Positions 52,321 to 63,660 are shown, counted from the stretch's first letter. The stretch is 64,000 nucleotides of DNA from Isoetes taiwanensis (GCA_021234155.1 JAJEKV010000237.1:372001-436000); one strand, 5' to 3'. Notes: generated by a model not told the origin, from the letters alone. Made by a program: numbers and translations.

Positions 52321-54030
52321 AGTGGCATGCATCGCCACTTCCAGGTCGGTGGTAGTGGTGGACCTGTGGGGAGCGGAAGATGTGGATGCTCAGGCCGCTG
52401 GGGCCCCTCGAGAGGGACTCGAGGGGCCGGAGTGCCTGCATCCCTGTTTGGCTGCCTGAATTCCCGCATCCTTCCCCGGACCAGCCCCGCTGCCCCTCCA
52501 TGTCTGCGGCAGTCCCTGACTTTGGCCAGCTCACGCCTTCGGGTCTCTTGCTGTGCTGGGGTCAAGTCCCGGTCAATCGCATCTGCAGCCGGGCCCCTTC
52601 AACTGGCCCCTAACGCTAGATGGCCATCCCGGGCTTGCGGCTCTCAACCGTGGAAGATGACCACCGGGCGATCGTGGCGCCAATTCCATGATTCGCCTTT
52701 ACAATGGTCACGTGTGCCAGGAACATCATCCGGGTCCAAGATCCGCGGTATGAGTCGGGAAGTGAGATACCCTCCCTCCTCCGCCGCCTCGCACTACCAC
52801 ATTGCGGCTCCTGCCCTCTCCGTTCACCGAGTTCGGGGGGGGGCGCACGGTGTTGGTTGAGGTGGGTGAGGCATAGGTCAGGCCGGGCGCCCGGGGGTGG
52901 TGGCGGGCGGGCGTGATCTGATGTGTCCACGGCGGGTGTTCGAGTTGATGCCACTGTAGGTTGGTGGGTTCCGGGGGTTGGTGTGTTCTTTTCTTTGGTT
53001 TGTTCTCCCAGTGCAGGCTCGGCTCTTGCGGGGATGTTGTCATGTCTTGCCATCTCCGCGTGCAATGGCGAGTTGCTCATGTGCCGACATGGAGGGCCTT
53101 GCCTTGGCGGGCAACGGCAGCCCCGGCTCCTGTAGCTCGATCTACCGTGCCAAATCCTTACTCGGCATCGGTTTACGATGCTGGCTAGCTTCCAAAGCGG
53201 CTGGACTCCTTGTCTCGGTGGCGGCCTCCTCAACCCTCGACAAGAGGGCGGCTGTGCTCCTCGTCTGCGTGGCCTTAGCCTCCTCAACCTCGGCTGGATC
53301 GAGGCGAGGGTTATGAGTGTCTCTGCTCTACCCGGTTCTGTCTGTGTCCCGGCTTCCATAGCGCCAACCACGGTGTCTACCGCCCCCTCATATCTGCAAG
53401 CTCCCGCGGTATTGCGTCTTTCAAATTGTAGCAAGCGGCTGCTATCATCTGCACGTAAATCGACGCGATCCTCCAATTCGTGATTCGTCATTTTTACGCA
53501 CCAAGCTGCGCCGCAGCAACATCCGAGATGTTATGTTCTCCACCTCTCGGGAGGCTCGCAAGGCGTGCCAATTGGCCTCAACCCTCGCCCGGATGCGGCT
53601 CCAAGGTTCGGGGGCGGATTGCGCGTGTAATATTTTTGTTGGGTCGACCGGGCCTTGGCTCGAGCCCTCCCTCTTCATGGAAGACGTCTCTCCCTCGCCT
53701 CGAGGCCTCTTCCTTGGTGGCCCGGCTTCATGGTCTTCCCGAGGGCTCGGCTGCGTGGGGTCAACCGGGTGGTTGGTGTGTTTGGGCCTTCGGGATGGGT
53801 TGTCGTGGTCCGAGGTAGCTCACCAACCAAGTGTGGGTCCACACACGGGACTGTGTCTGTGGCCATGGCTTGGGGTATGACTTGGGCCATGGCAGGTCAA
53901 ACATGGTTTAGGTAGGCTATGGCAGGGGCTTATCAGGTCTGGCAGGGCTAGGCGGGCCGTGGCGGTGGTCAGGCCCCGGCGGGCAAGGCCAAGAGGCGAT
54001 TGGTTGGGCTATGGCAATGTCAGGCAGATG
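52321..54030 (-). pseudogene. LINE D2 ORF1 remnant and 5' region
   Basis: The minus-strand frame 52616-53491 (291 codons) starts NHELEDRVDLRADDSSRLLQ, consistent with a coiled-coil segment. It is Pro/Arg-rich in the middle and ends in FLAHVTIVKANHGIGATIAR. The block at 53445-53678 (SRIRARVEANWHALRASREV) probably belongs upstream of it in another frame. This fits a LINE ORF1 nucleic-acid-binding protein by position and composition, but no defined domain is visible. From 53700 to 54030 the DNA is GC-rich with CATGGC/TATGGC words, likely 5' UTR. Confidence 0.5.
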
Positions 54031-54144
54031 TTGGAGCCTAGCTCAACATTAATTTGTATGCTCTGACTGCCCAAATTAGGGTTGAAAGCAAAGGGGCTGA
54101 AAGGGGGCAAAAAGGAAAGTGGCTAATAGAATCCTGGATATCTA
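54031..54144. other. Short junction between LINE and satellite
   Basis: Composition changes from GC-rich to ordinary. No feature is seen. Confidence 0.4.
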
Positions 54145-54510
54145 GTGTGTACCGGCTGCCACCAAAACCCTAGCACACAGCCCAGAAAAGTGCAGATTTG
54201 AGCACTGAAACAAAGACAAGCATGTAGGTATCATACACCTTGGAAAGCTCTCTGAACCAGCTTGCCAACAAGCCCAAGCACATGAAAATCGACCTTTGGA
54301 TGTGAGAGATACAGTCCGTCGAAGTGTGTACCGGTTGCCATAGATACCCTAGCACACAGCCCGGAAAAGTGCCAATTTGAACACAGAAACAAAGCCAAGC
54401 ATGCAGGTACCATACACCTTGGAAAGATCTCTGAACCAGCTTTCCAACAAGCCCAAGCACATGAAAATCTGACACCGGATGTGAGAGATATGACCGATCA
54501 AAATTCTGCC
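54145..54510. repeat. 179-bp tandem repeat, two copies
   Basis: ACCGG starts at 54151 and 54330. Between them, CCCTAGCACACAGCCC, CATACACCTTGGAAAG, CTCTGAACCAGC, CAACAAGCCCAAGCACATGA and GGATGTGAGAGATA recur in the same order. About 85-90% identity by eye. The long minus frame across it is a repeat translation. Confidence 0.88.
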
Positions 54511-54938
54511 GCAAAAACCCTAAGCCCTAAGCATGAACCCGATACATGTAGTCCCCTCCATTCAAGATGGAGCCGACCCAGTACCTTGATCAAGCAAAGG
54601 GGAGTGCCCACAATCAGACATCAGATCAGATCAGAGAAGAGGCATACCAGAAAGAAGAAATGATAGGATGGGGTTGCCTCCTATGAGATTGTATAATGGA
54701 TTGGCATTATCCTATTGTTGGCAGGAAGCTAAACATATTCTTGACTTGTAAAGAGTATTGTTGTCTGGCCAGTTAATGCCTTCAAATAACTGTTCAGTTT
54801 GAGCACTTTATTATGTGGCACGACCTGTTGATGCCTTCAACTGCCTGCATATTTTATGTGGCACGACCTGTTGATGCCTTCAACTGCCTACCTAAATATG
54901 CAAAAGGACCACAATCCATTCATACACAAAATATAAGT
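54511..54938. other. Spacer
   Basis: GGCACGACCTGTTGATGCCTT occurs twice at about 54818 and 54858. No gene is supported. Confidence 0.5.
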
Positions 54939-55800
54939 GTGATGCGATCAATTAATCCCTCAAATAACTGCTTAAATATGCAAAAGGATTACAACCTATC
55001 CATCTACTCTAATGATGACAGTGATAAAAAGCAAATCAAAATGCTTGAAACAACTTACTTGGAGACATTCTGCAAAATTGAAGCAGTATACTAAAATCCT
55101 CGAAATGTACACTAACAATATCTGCACATGCTTTTTGAAATCCGAACCTCTTCGTTATCCAAAACTCTTAGAGCCTGACATCAATGCATTAATTCCATCT
55201 TATCTGCATGGTTGATGCTGTGCTGGCCTTTAATTCAATGGGCAGGAAAAAGTCAGTCGCATGGAATGCATTTTTAGCAGGTTATGCTCACCAAGGTGAC
55301 TAATTGAGGACATTCTCATACACACCATAATGATGCGACCATCCATACACAAATTATAAGTGTGATGCGACCAATTAATCCCTCAAATAACTGCTTAAAT
55401 ATGCAAAAGGATTACAATCTATCCATCCTCTCTAGTGACTGACAGTAATAAAAAGCAAATCAAAATGCTTGGAACAACTTACTTAGAGACATTCTGCAAA
55501 ATTGAAGCAGTATACTAAAATCCTCGAAATGTACACTAACAATATCTGCACATGCTTTTTGAAATCCGAACCTCTTTGTTATCCAAAACTCTTAGAGCCT
55601 GACATCAACGCGTTAATTCCATCTTATCTGCATGGTTGATGCTGTGCTGGCCTTTAATTCAATGGGCAGGAAAAAGTCAGTCGCATGGAATGCACGAAGT
55701 CAGTCGCATGGAATGCACGAAGTCAGTCGCATGGAATGTATTTTTAGCAGGTTATGCTCACCAAGGTGACTAATTGAGGACATTCTCATATACACCATAA
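54939..55800. repeat. 423-bp tandem duplication with PPR-like remnant
   Basis: CTGCTTAAATATGCAAAAGG starts at 54968 and at 55391; about 400 bp downstream of each is nearly identical. Within each copy the plus strand reads, across frames, INALIPSYLHG and FNSMGRKKSVAWNAFLAGYA then HQGD. This resembles a PLS-type pentatricopeptide motif (NALIxxY ... M..R...WN..LAGYA..G). It is a gene fragment that decayed before or after duplication. Confidence 0.75.
55672..55740. repeat. 22-bp triplication inside duplication copy 2
   Basis: GAAGTCAGTCGCATGGAATG-type units occur three times in a row (about 55672-55740). Copy 1 has one such unit at 55250. This is a small local expansion after the 423-bp duplication. 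Confidence 0.85.
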
Positions 55801-55821
55801 TGAGGTTCATGGTTGTGCATT

Positions 55822-56280
55822 GTTACTTCTATTGGACCATCTGCTATGAATTCCCTTAGCAAACCATCTAAAACATGGAGCGTATTCCAAGTGCCCAATG
55901 TGATAGAGTTGCGAACTGCTTCCCATAAGCCCTATATTCTGTGTGCAAATAAGTTCCTATCCGTAAACACATGTTTGTCTAATGATGAATCTATGCCATG
56001 TAATACCCATTCATATGATCCAATTATACTCACTTTTCATTACTTCTGTTGGACCATTTCCTATGAAATGCATTAGCAAACCATTTAAAACATCAAGTGT
56101 ATTCCAAGTGCTAAATGAAATAACGTTGCCAACTGCTTCCAATAACCCGTATATTCTGTCTTCAAGTAAGTTCCTATACGTGTATCTGTCTTCAAATAAG
56201 TTACCATCTACAAATACATGTCTATCCAATCCTGAATTTATGCCACATAATACATGTACATAAGATACAACCATACTCAC
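55822..56280. repeat. 215-bp tandem duplication
   Basis: TTACTTCT(A/G)TTGGACCAT begins at about 55825 and 56040. CTATGAA, TTAGCAAACCATCTAAAACA (or its variant), GTATTCCAAGTG and CTGTATATTCTGTCTTC-like words recur in order. The minus frame over it (WNTLDVLNGLLMHFIGNGPT) is open in the second copy only. Confidence 0.75.
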
Positions 56281-57326
56281 TTTTCATTGCCTTTGGTTTG
56301 TATCATTAGATTACTCCAACTCCATGTCCTATGAGCTCTATTTGTCTGTAAATGATCTTTATGAGAACGTTCCGTATATGTGCCAATGTGTAACCTTCTG
56401 CATGCCTGCCAATGTGCGATTGTCATTATACCAGTGTATACACACATGCTCTAATCTATAGAACATTCTTCCAAACATACCGTTATATGTAAATTGCTAG
56501 TTCTACACAATTTATAACTCGAAACACAATGCATTGAACAGTTTCGTTCCGTTGAGCTTAGCATGCCCTCTTACCAAATTCAGTAGTCATAAGGCATGCC
56601 ACCCCTGCGTCTACCATTTTCTATAATCAAGAATAGCTATACTGCAAATAAGAGATTCTAACTCTTTCAAAAACTGGTTGCCCTGCACATCCTTCTAAAA
56701 CTCAGCAGCAATTTTTGCCAACCAAATCAGTAGTATGCCAATAATCAATTCACATGTAGTAGAAGATTAGCAAATAAGATCTCTTAGCTACTCAGGCCCA
56801 AATCAATGCAGTGAAAGATATAAACACGATCAAAGGACAAAGGCAAACTAAAACCCTAAAGATGCCATTTTGGAATTGAAAGCTAGAAAAGAATGAGATG
56901 AATAGAGTAACCCATTCAAAACTCACCTGCATAGTTAGACAAACAGCCATAAACTACAGATTCGGCCTCCTCAGATTAACCTGGTAGCGATTTTAGGCGA
57001 TTTTCAAGATGCCAATAGTAAGAGCCGAAATGCAAAAACCCCATTAAATCAAAGCTTTACAGCCCGGAAGCCTGAAGCAACAGGTTTTAGCATGCAAAAC
57101 GCATCGTAGCATGCATCTTCTTGACAGCTTGCAACCCGATAAAAGAGGTGAAAGAGGAATGATAGTCCAAATTGGTTTGCTCCTCGAATCATACGAAAGG
57201 GAATTTTTTATTTTTGGGTTATCATAATATCTTTCCGGCCGCCAAAGTCCCTATATTCTTAGGCAACTGGCCTGAAAAAAAAAATCCAAAAAGATTCTCA
57301 CTTGCCGGAAAAACCAAATTTAAACA
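56281..57326. other. AT-rich spacer
   Basis: No recognisable coding frame or repeat. Confidence 0.45.

Positions 57327-57357
<31 letters not shown>
57327..57357. repeat. (TAGA)n microsatellite
   Basis: About 7 perfect TAGA units. Confidence 0.95.
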
Positions 57358-57539
57358 TGGATGCCCAGTTTTGGGACCTCGCCTTTTGTAGAAAGATGTA
57401 GAGAAATTGCAATAAGTAGAAAGATAGAGAAATTGCAAAAACGATTCATCGTGGAAGAGCTAGGCGTGAAACAACAAACGCCATATGCCTTTCAGAATGT
57501 ATAAAGATGTAGAGAAATTGCAATAAGGGAATGTAGAAA
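57358..57539. repeat. Local direct repeats around LINE insertion
   Basis: GAAAGATGTAGAGAAATTGC-like words occur at about 57391, 57418 and 57504. TGGAAGAGCTAGGCGTGAA plus CAACAAA(C/T)GCCATATGC occurs at about 57452 and again at about 57818, beyond the LINE fragment, so the LINE end lies within a duplicated segment. Confidence 0.75.
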
Positions 57540-57812
57540 AATAGAATAGAATAGAATAGAATATGATTTTATCGTCCACGGAGACCAACTGGCCTATGGG
57601 ACCCAAGTACAAAGAGAGAGCAGCAGGCGTATTACTACCAGGATTAAAAAACCCCCGCCCCGAAGGGTTTTCGGGGGAAAAACCTTAGTAGCAATAAGGA
57701 TGCTGACATACTGCACAGTTATATACATACTCACAAGTACAGCTGAGGTTAATGTCGGACAGGGGGGCATAACTGAGTCCGCGTATCCATTACCTCCCGG
57801 AGGTACGATCAT
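57540..57812 (-). mobile_element. LINE D3: 3' end only
   Basis: Starting with (AATAG)n, this is almost identical over about 265 bp to 41143-41410, including CCACGGAGACCAACTGGCC and the GC-rich hairpin. It stops near CTCCCGGAGGTACGATC. It is a severely 5'-truncated insertion of the D family. High similarity to the D2 end suggests recent activity. Confidence 0.88.
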
Positions 57813-58779
57813 TTCATTGTGGAAGAGCTAGGCGTGAAGCAACAAATGCCATATGCTTTAATACTGGTTGATGAGTCTAATTCCTTGAGAGGCTGAAGCA
57901 CTATGCCAAACCGTGGAGTATTTTTGTCCGTTGAAACAACTAGGTGATGATAGACTCCCTCATCTTGCACTCTTGGAGTCCACTGCAAACTAGCTTGGGC
58001 TGGTATAAGCAATTAACCAAATCATTAAAGCAATGGGGGATGGACCACATACTTGAGGTTGGTATTAGATATCATGTTACACACAATGTTATTTAAACTT
58101 TATAGCCAATCCTTAATCCAGGATCGCCCTAGAATATTGCACTTGAGATGAAATTCTATATCTCTGGATAGGAACTAGCATAAACTTTAATGGTCATATT
58201 TAGGAAAATGGCGCTAACTATGAGCCTTTTATAAAAGATTTGAAAAAAGAAAAATTAGCCAAATAGATTGGACCTAATACTATTTTAGCCAAGCATTCAA
58301 AAGTGTGATGAAAAAATGTGGAAAGTGTTAGAGAAGCAATGATCCTATAACTCATTCTTGATGAGATGGCACATGTGACTATATAGTCCCCATTTCATCT
58401 TTGCATGCACACTTCATTTTCACATCAATAGGAGATCCCTATGGCAGCATGCATCTCATTCTCATGACCCAAAATTCCTTTATGGTATCATGGCTAAGTC
58501 ATAAAGAACGACGTTCGCCAGATCTGTCGATTCTGTTAATCTGTATCTTTTGCTACCGTGATAATGTTTTCAAAAAGCTTCTAGGATCTGCAATGTATTT
58601 ACATCAACATCCTATCGAGCCAATTGCCGGCGAGTTCAAGAAAGTATCTACAAAGATTTTTATTTTTTTGTGCAGACAAATTGCCAATTTCGAGAATGTC
58701 TGCGACAAGTCTTGAGTAGATCTTTGTTGCTTTCGCTTAATACTCTAATGGGGGCTTTTGACAAGCTTAATTGGATTTA
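57813..58779. other. Spacer, no gene recognised
   Basis: A plus frame at 58401-58715 (KKLLGSAMYLHQHPIEPIAG) shows no known domain. Confidence 0.4.
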
Positions 58780-59476
58780 CAGATTCAAGAATTTCTAGGC
58801 CAGTTCTTGATCACTTTGATGAAATTATAGAAGGAAAATACAATGGAAGTAATATAGATCCATGGGAATTCTCTACTAATCCAGCGTTGAATGGCACAAA
58901 TTATCAGGTCCTGGATAGATTTCTTTGAAGTATATGTTGGCTTGGTTAAACTGAAAAAAGTTTTGAAGCCTTGGGATCCAACAATTCCATATGAGGTTGA
59001 TGAGAATTATGTTCCGGATCATCTCAAAGCCTTGGTAGACCAGATCTAATGAGACAATTAAGATCTTAAAAAACATTCAAAGAAGCCTATGATTATCTAA
59101 AAACTATATGTACTATTACTAGAATTGCAAGACAATCTCTAGTTAGAGAAGATACGGCACATTTGAGGCACAATTGAGGGTAAAACATGTGAAGGACTTC
59201 AAACCTCTCTTTCTCAAATAAAAATATTGAAGATAGGTTTGGTCAGTGTTGGAGGAGACATTAGTGAACCCGACATGATCATATTGATTTGAAGGGGATT
59301 GAGATAAATTTCAGCATATTACTGGACTTATCAAGAAATGTTCACAAAAGAGAGTTAACTGGACTTTTAATCAATCCAAAATCTGTTTCAGGTTATAATA
59401 AAGGAAAACTGTTACAAAATGATAAATCAAAGATCAAGAAGGATAAGTCTTTTTATTACCCGTACGACAGATATCC
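58780..59476 (+). pseudogene. Retrotransposon gag-like remnant
   Basis: Across frames the plus strand reads DPWEFSTNPALNGTNYQ (about 58850-58905), FFEVYVGLVKLKKVLKPWDP then TIPYEVDE, DHLKALVDQI, and later LRVKHVKDF and KNVHKRELTGLLINPKSVSG. The NGTNYQxW-like opening and following helices recall copia-type gag proteins. Stops and shifts are frequent. Assignment is tentative. Confidence 0.4.
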
Positions 59477-61200
59477 CTAGGGGGTATGGCATTCATTTTC
59501 AATAGCCCCCATTTGACAACATCTATAGAGCATGTCCTGTCGTGGTCCTTGAATCCATCTCCCTGTCTTAATGCAGAGATGGTGTGCACTTGTGCGGATT
59601 GAGGCAATGAGTCTGCGCTTTTTCATAGGCAGATGGGTACGCATGTAACATTGTGGGCCCCGTTCCAATGGCGGATTGATGTGACACTGGTAATGTGCTG
59701 TCTTGAACGTCATTGAGCTTGTTGAGGATGCATGCATCAGGTTACTATTGTCTCAAGCTGTGGTGATCTGCCTCTGTTTGCACATGTATGCACATGTGCT
59801 CCTACACCTTTTATCTGGCAAGCTATTGAGCTCCATTTTCCTTCCAACAGGCCATGAGGGGTTACGACCCCATTGCGATAGCATAAGCCATGGTAGGAAT
59901 CCCTAGTGGCCACCTCCTAAACTAGACGATGTGCCAATTCATGGTTGCCCTCTGAAGAGGAACAAAAGTTGTCTCCCGTAGCAGGATCTGATATAGGACC
60001 ATGGACTTCACCCCAGTGCTCAGGCCAAGAAGGCTTTCTGTACCTGCTCCAAATCATTCCCCGGGGGATCCACCTTCTTTATAAGGGATATGCCACCTGC
60101 GTGCATAGGGTAGCCGAAAAACCCCTAGTATACGTGTTTCTGAAAGGCAAATTTGACCCCTTTCCGTATGGTTTTACAACTGGGAGAACATCCCAAAACC
60201 CCTATGACCTCTAGCATACATACCAAAAAGGGTAAAAAATTGCCCCCTCCCATTGATGCACGTGGTTTTGACAGGTTCCACAAGGTGACGCCCCCTTGAA
60301 TCATTCCAGGCAACAAGGGACACCACGTGGCCCCAGACCCCGACCCCATATAAAAGGACAGGCTCCACCAAGATCCTGAATAGGTGTAATTGATAGGCCC
60401 ATCATATAACTCTGTTCTGTGGCTATTGTTTTGTATGGCATACATCGTTTTCTAGCCTGTTGTCGCCCACAGATGGATAGAAGCATCCCACTGCATATTA
60501 GAGTGGAACTCTATTCCAAATACCTGTATATGGATGCCACTTCCACATTTTGCCCCCAGTAACTGAAGGAGGAAACTCGTGGATGATATGAGGATGATAT
60601 GAGGACCACCTTAGTCTTGGCCAGGTTGACTCTCATGGCAGTCACCTGGCAGAATGTGTCCAGAACATCGAGATGACACTTCATGTCTGCTGGAGTGTAA
60701 GCAAGGAGGTCTACATTATCAGCATATATGAGCTGCCTGACAATCTGGTGCATGAGATGAGCTCCGTCGCCCCTTTTTTAGCAAGCCAGCCTCCAACTGG
60801 TCAATGTATGGTCCAAACAATGTGGCATCCTTGGCGGACCCTGATACTGTTGTCAAATGGTTGGCTTGTTAGATGCAACCAGCCTGAACATGTCTCTTAC
60901 AACCTGTACAATGCATTCTACAAATCAACAGGGATCCCTAGGTCTTGCGATCTTGCCCAAGCTTTTCCCGAGGCACCGTGTCAACAGCCTTTGCGAAGTC
61001 CACAAAGCAGCAATACATGTCTCGTCGTCGGTTCCCGCTACCCTCAACCAGGGTCTCAGTGTGAAGATGTGACCAATGGTTGAGTGTCGTGGCCTAGACC
61101 CTACTGTGTGAAGCCCAGACATCTGCTGCCTCTTGCCCAAGATGTCAAATGCTGCTCTAAAGAAGAGGTCAATATCACAACCACTAAAGCATAACATCAC
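59477..61200 (-). mobile_element. LINE D4, partial copy with MITE insertion
   Basis: The minus strand carries RT fragments GHIFTLRPWL (near 61070), LIYADNVDLLAYTPADMKCH (60690-60750), DTFCQVTAMRVNLAKTK and MYAIQNNSHRTELY (60400-60445), and a C-terminal part to 59480. It parallels LINE D2 along its length. The catalytic box reads YADN, so the second Asp is lost. Both ends are truncated relative to D2, including the ATTCT tail. Confidence 0.82.
60052..60307. mobile_element. MITE of 238 bp with 9-bp target duplication
   Basis: AATCATTCC at 60052-60060 is repeated at 60299-60307. The insert between begins CCGGGGGATCCACCTT and ends in the complement of CAAGGGGGCGTCACCTT, giving terminal inverted repeats of about 16 bp with few mismatches. 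LINE D2 has the uninterrupted site at about 42096-42125 (TAGATCGTTCCAAGTGG). A 9-bp duplication points to a Mutator-like transposase as mobiliser. No coding capacity. Confidence 0.8.
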
Positions 61201-61442
61201 AGAGATATCTATGAATCTCCCTTCCCCAGGCTAGAACAATTTCAATTTACCCTTCTTCATAGCCTTAGAAGGGCCATGCATTTCATCCACAACAATCTTA
61301 TAAGTTGCCTTCGCCGCCTTCCTCATGCCAATTCGAGAAACAATTGAGAAGAAAGAGGTCATCTAGAATAGATTACCAGAAGCTTCATCTGCAAATATAG
61401 GTGTCTCAAAGTTCCTGGCAACAAGAGTACCTTTTCCAAACA
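61201..61442 (-). pseudogene. Gene fragment with two TAG codons
   Basis: From ATG at 61442 the minus strand reads MFGKGTLVARNFETPIFADE then ASGNLF, a TAG, MTSFFSIVSRIGMRKAAKAT and YKIVVDEMHGPSKAMKKGKL then KLF, another TAG, and PGEGRFIDIS. The frame is otherwise unbroken for about 80 codons and looks coding. Both stops would be Gln (CAG) with one C-to-T change. I do not recognise the family. It abuts LINE D4. Confidence 0.4.
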
Positions 61443-62150
61443 TAGGCTAATCAAAGTCTAGCCTAATCAAATCAAATCAAACCCAAGCATTAACGATAAT
61501 AAAATCTGGTATTTTGCAAGAGCTCAAATAAAAGCGAATCCTTCAACCATACAACAGAAGAAGAATACAAAGACAAGAATCCGAACATATTGGAATAGAA
61601 AGGATCCAACATTTGCAACAATTCCATAAACTATATATGTAAATTAACCCCATCAAATCATACTGCAAGATTTTTGCAAAAAAGGAAACTAGTCAAAAGC
61701 ACGTTTGATTACTTTGCAGAGCAAATTAAGAGCTATCACAAGAATGCATGGAAGAAGAGAACCATCAATCTGGGGAAAGGGACGCCTGTTTTGGCGTCAC
61801 GCCATTTTGAGCGTCAGATCTATCTATAGCCTGAGCCTTCTATGGCGCAGGCTTTCTTTAGCTCTGTCTACTATATATCCATATTGCCTGCTAGCATTCC
61901 TCATCGGCATTTCCTCTGAGGTGAATTCTGTTGGTTCTAGAGTTTCTAAGCTGGTTTTCTCCATCTTCGCTATCTCACTAGTTTTCCAAATGATTCTGCT
62001 AGTTTCTTCCTATGATGCAAATGATTCTGCTAGTTCTTCCTATGATGCCCTACCATTTCTTGTCTTGCGATGCCCTATCGTTTCTTACCCTGTAAGGTTT
62101 TGTCTCTGAGCGTTTCTTTCTGATGTGTTATGTCCTTACGCTCAGAGTGC
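61443..62150. other. Unassigned region with a 134-codon frame
   Basis: A plus-strand frame at 61705-62109 is hydrophobic in places (LVFSIFAISLVFQMILLVSS) but lacks recognisable motifs and has no ATG at its start. ATGATTCTGCTAGTT(T)CTTCC repeats at about 61991 and 62022. GGCGTCACGCCATTTTGAGCGTC near 61791 is a partial palindrome. Confidence 0.35.
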
Positions 62151-63479
62151 TAGCCCAGCCAATTGAGTAAATCTCTAGATGGAAAAATTATTTGGGACGA
62201 ATCACAATATTTTTGGTGGTTATCGATGGTGCTGGACCAGTGATCTGATATTGTCTGCAAGAACATGGAGCTGGATCTGCAGTCGGTATGGTTGGTTGCA
62301 GCTTCGCTATAGAAGCGATTTTTCCAGATAAGTTACTATGATCAGGGTTTTCTTTTGTATTTTTTGGCTCTGCTTTTTACAGATGGGGTCTGGGTTCTCT
62401 GATGCCTTAACCCTGATTGCTTTACTGTGCCTTCTTTCACGATTTGGGGTCTGGAGTATATCCCCACGATGCCAGTGATTGCTTGGTTGTTTCGCTAATT
62501 CACTGCATTCTTGATGGTTCTTGTAGCTCAAAAAACTAGATCGATGCCAGATTCTTGGCAGTTCGAGTAGCTCAGAAAAGCTGGATTGATGCCAGATTGG
62601 GTTTCTATTTGGTCGGATTTAGGGCCAAATATCAAGCTAGATCTTGCCGATTCAGACCCAAATTTTCGAGCTTTTTGTAGATCCACATAAGAAAGCCTTC
62701 ACGATGTCGATTCTTTGCATAGGTAAGTTTATTCTTACTTAAGTTTCATTAATTGTCTGTACCCAACTGATATATGATCCTTAGTAGACTTCATTATGTC
62801 AAAAATTGTAGTTTACATAGACTGCACAGACTCCAGACTTCTAGATCCCAACCCCGTTTATAGTCTTGAACCTATACTCGTGTGACATTTCCCTGTTTGC
62901 CGATGTTTGTTGTCTTATTAGCCAGAATTTGTCATGTATAAGTCCTTCTATTATTCTGAGTCTTCTAACAGATGTCCATTGCAGCTATGTTGTTAAGCTT
63001 CAATCTACTGTACATGATGTATATAAGATCCTTCATCTTGCTCTCGAGTGAGATGCATTAAGTAGTTTCTCATATTCAATCCAAGCTCTTTATGCATTAT
63101 TCCAACGCATTGTACGCAGGAGATGCCAATTTTGTGATTATGAGGTGGACATGGTGCATAAGTGCTTTGCTGCATTCTTTAGTATCAAGACTGTGTTCTG
63201 GATTACATTGGGACTGTGTTTTTGTTGATCACAAAAGCTTATTAACGCAATATTGTTTGAGAAATTCCAAAATTACAGTTGGTTGGCGTGCTAAGCTGTT
63301 AGTTCTCCAGTTTGGTGATGCAGGTATTGACGGTTCAATCAAATCCAAGTCAAAACATGTAACCTCGCTATTGGACAATTTCAGATTCAGTTTGGCTCAA
63401 GTTTATCTGCATCTTGAACATTTTATCCAAGTCTGGACTCTTAGCCTCGATATAAATGGGCATCGGTCATCTGGTGCTC
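62151..63479. other. Unassigned region
   Basis: GATGCCAGATT with nearby CAG(T/A)TCGAGTAGCTCA(G/A)AA words repeats around 62510-62600. A donor-like CATAG/GTAAGTTT at about 62719 and a plus frame at 63092-63496 (HYSNALYAGDANFVIMRWTW) might belong to a gene or TE, but nothing is recognisable. Confidence 0.35.
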
Positions 63480-63660
63480 CGGATCATTTGCCTTAAAACG
63501 GCCATGAGATGACCATGAATCCATGGGCATTGCCGCTCTATGACCATATGCGTCTCTGTGATCATCTACCATGAATTGGTCATGAATCAGCCATGACTCT
63601 GTGAGCATCACTGCTCTATGATCATCTGCCATGAGTCGGCCTTTGGGCTTCATCCTCAAA
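63480..63660. repeat. Imperfect short tandem repeat of CATGA/ATGATCATCTG words
   Basis: Phrases GCCATGA, GCTCTATGA(C/T)CAT, CTGTGA(G/T)CATC and TGCCATGA recur with a period near 30-60 bp. The minus strand reads repeated DDHRA and HGRF words. It looks like a decayed minisatellite. Confidence 0.6.

Larger units (their letters stand above)
41143..54030 (-). mobile_element. LINE D2, near full length, interrupted by LTR element C
   Basis: On the minus strand a LINE of about 5.2 kb, after removing the 7.65-kb insert, has a GC-rich 5' region and ORF1 remnant (52616-53700), an apurinic-type endonuclease (51800-52320), RT (50130-50853), a C-terminal region (41500-42212, 49865-50150) and a 3' UTR. It ends in (ATTCT)n at 41143-41162. 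The reading frame is continuous across the LTR-element insertion point, so that site was intact when element C landed. Other parts have frameshifts. The 5' edge is placed where GC content falls near 54030 and is approximate. Confidence 0.85.

Noticed and set aside
52186-53915. Several long plus-strand frames (up to 224 codons) antisense to LINE D2
   Set aside because: The region is GC-rich, so stops are rare in all frames. The minus strand has endonuclease motifs in a sensible order, so the plus frames are shadows.
54170-54514. 114-codon minus frame with repeated FHVLGLVGKLVQR words
   Set aside because: It spans exactly two 179-bp tandem units and repeats itself; treated as a satellite translation.
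61705-62109. 134-codon hydrophobic frame as a membrane protein gene
   Set aside because: It has no ATG start, includes a local direct repeat and shows no motif; left as unassigned.
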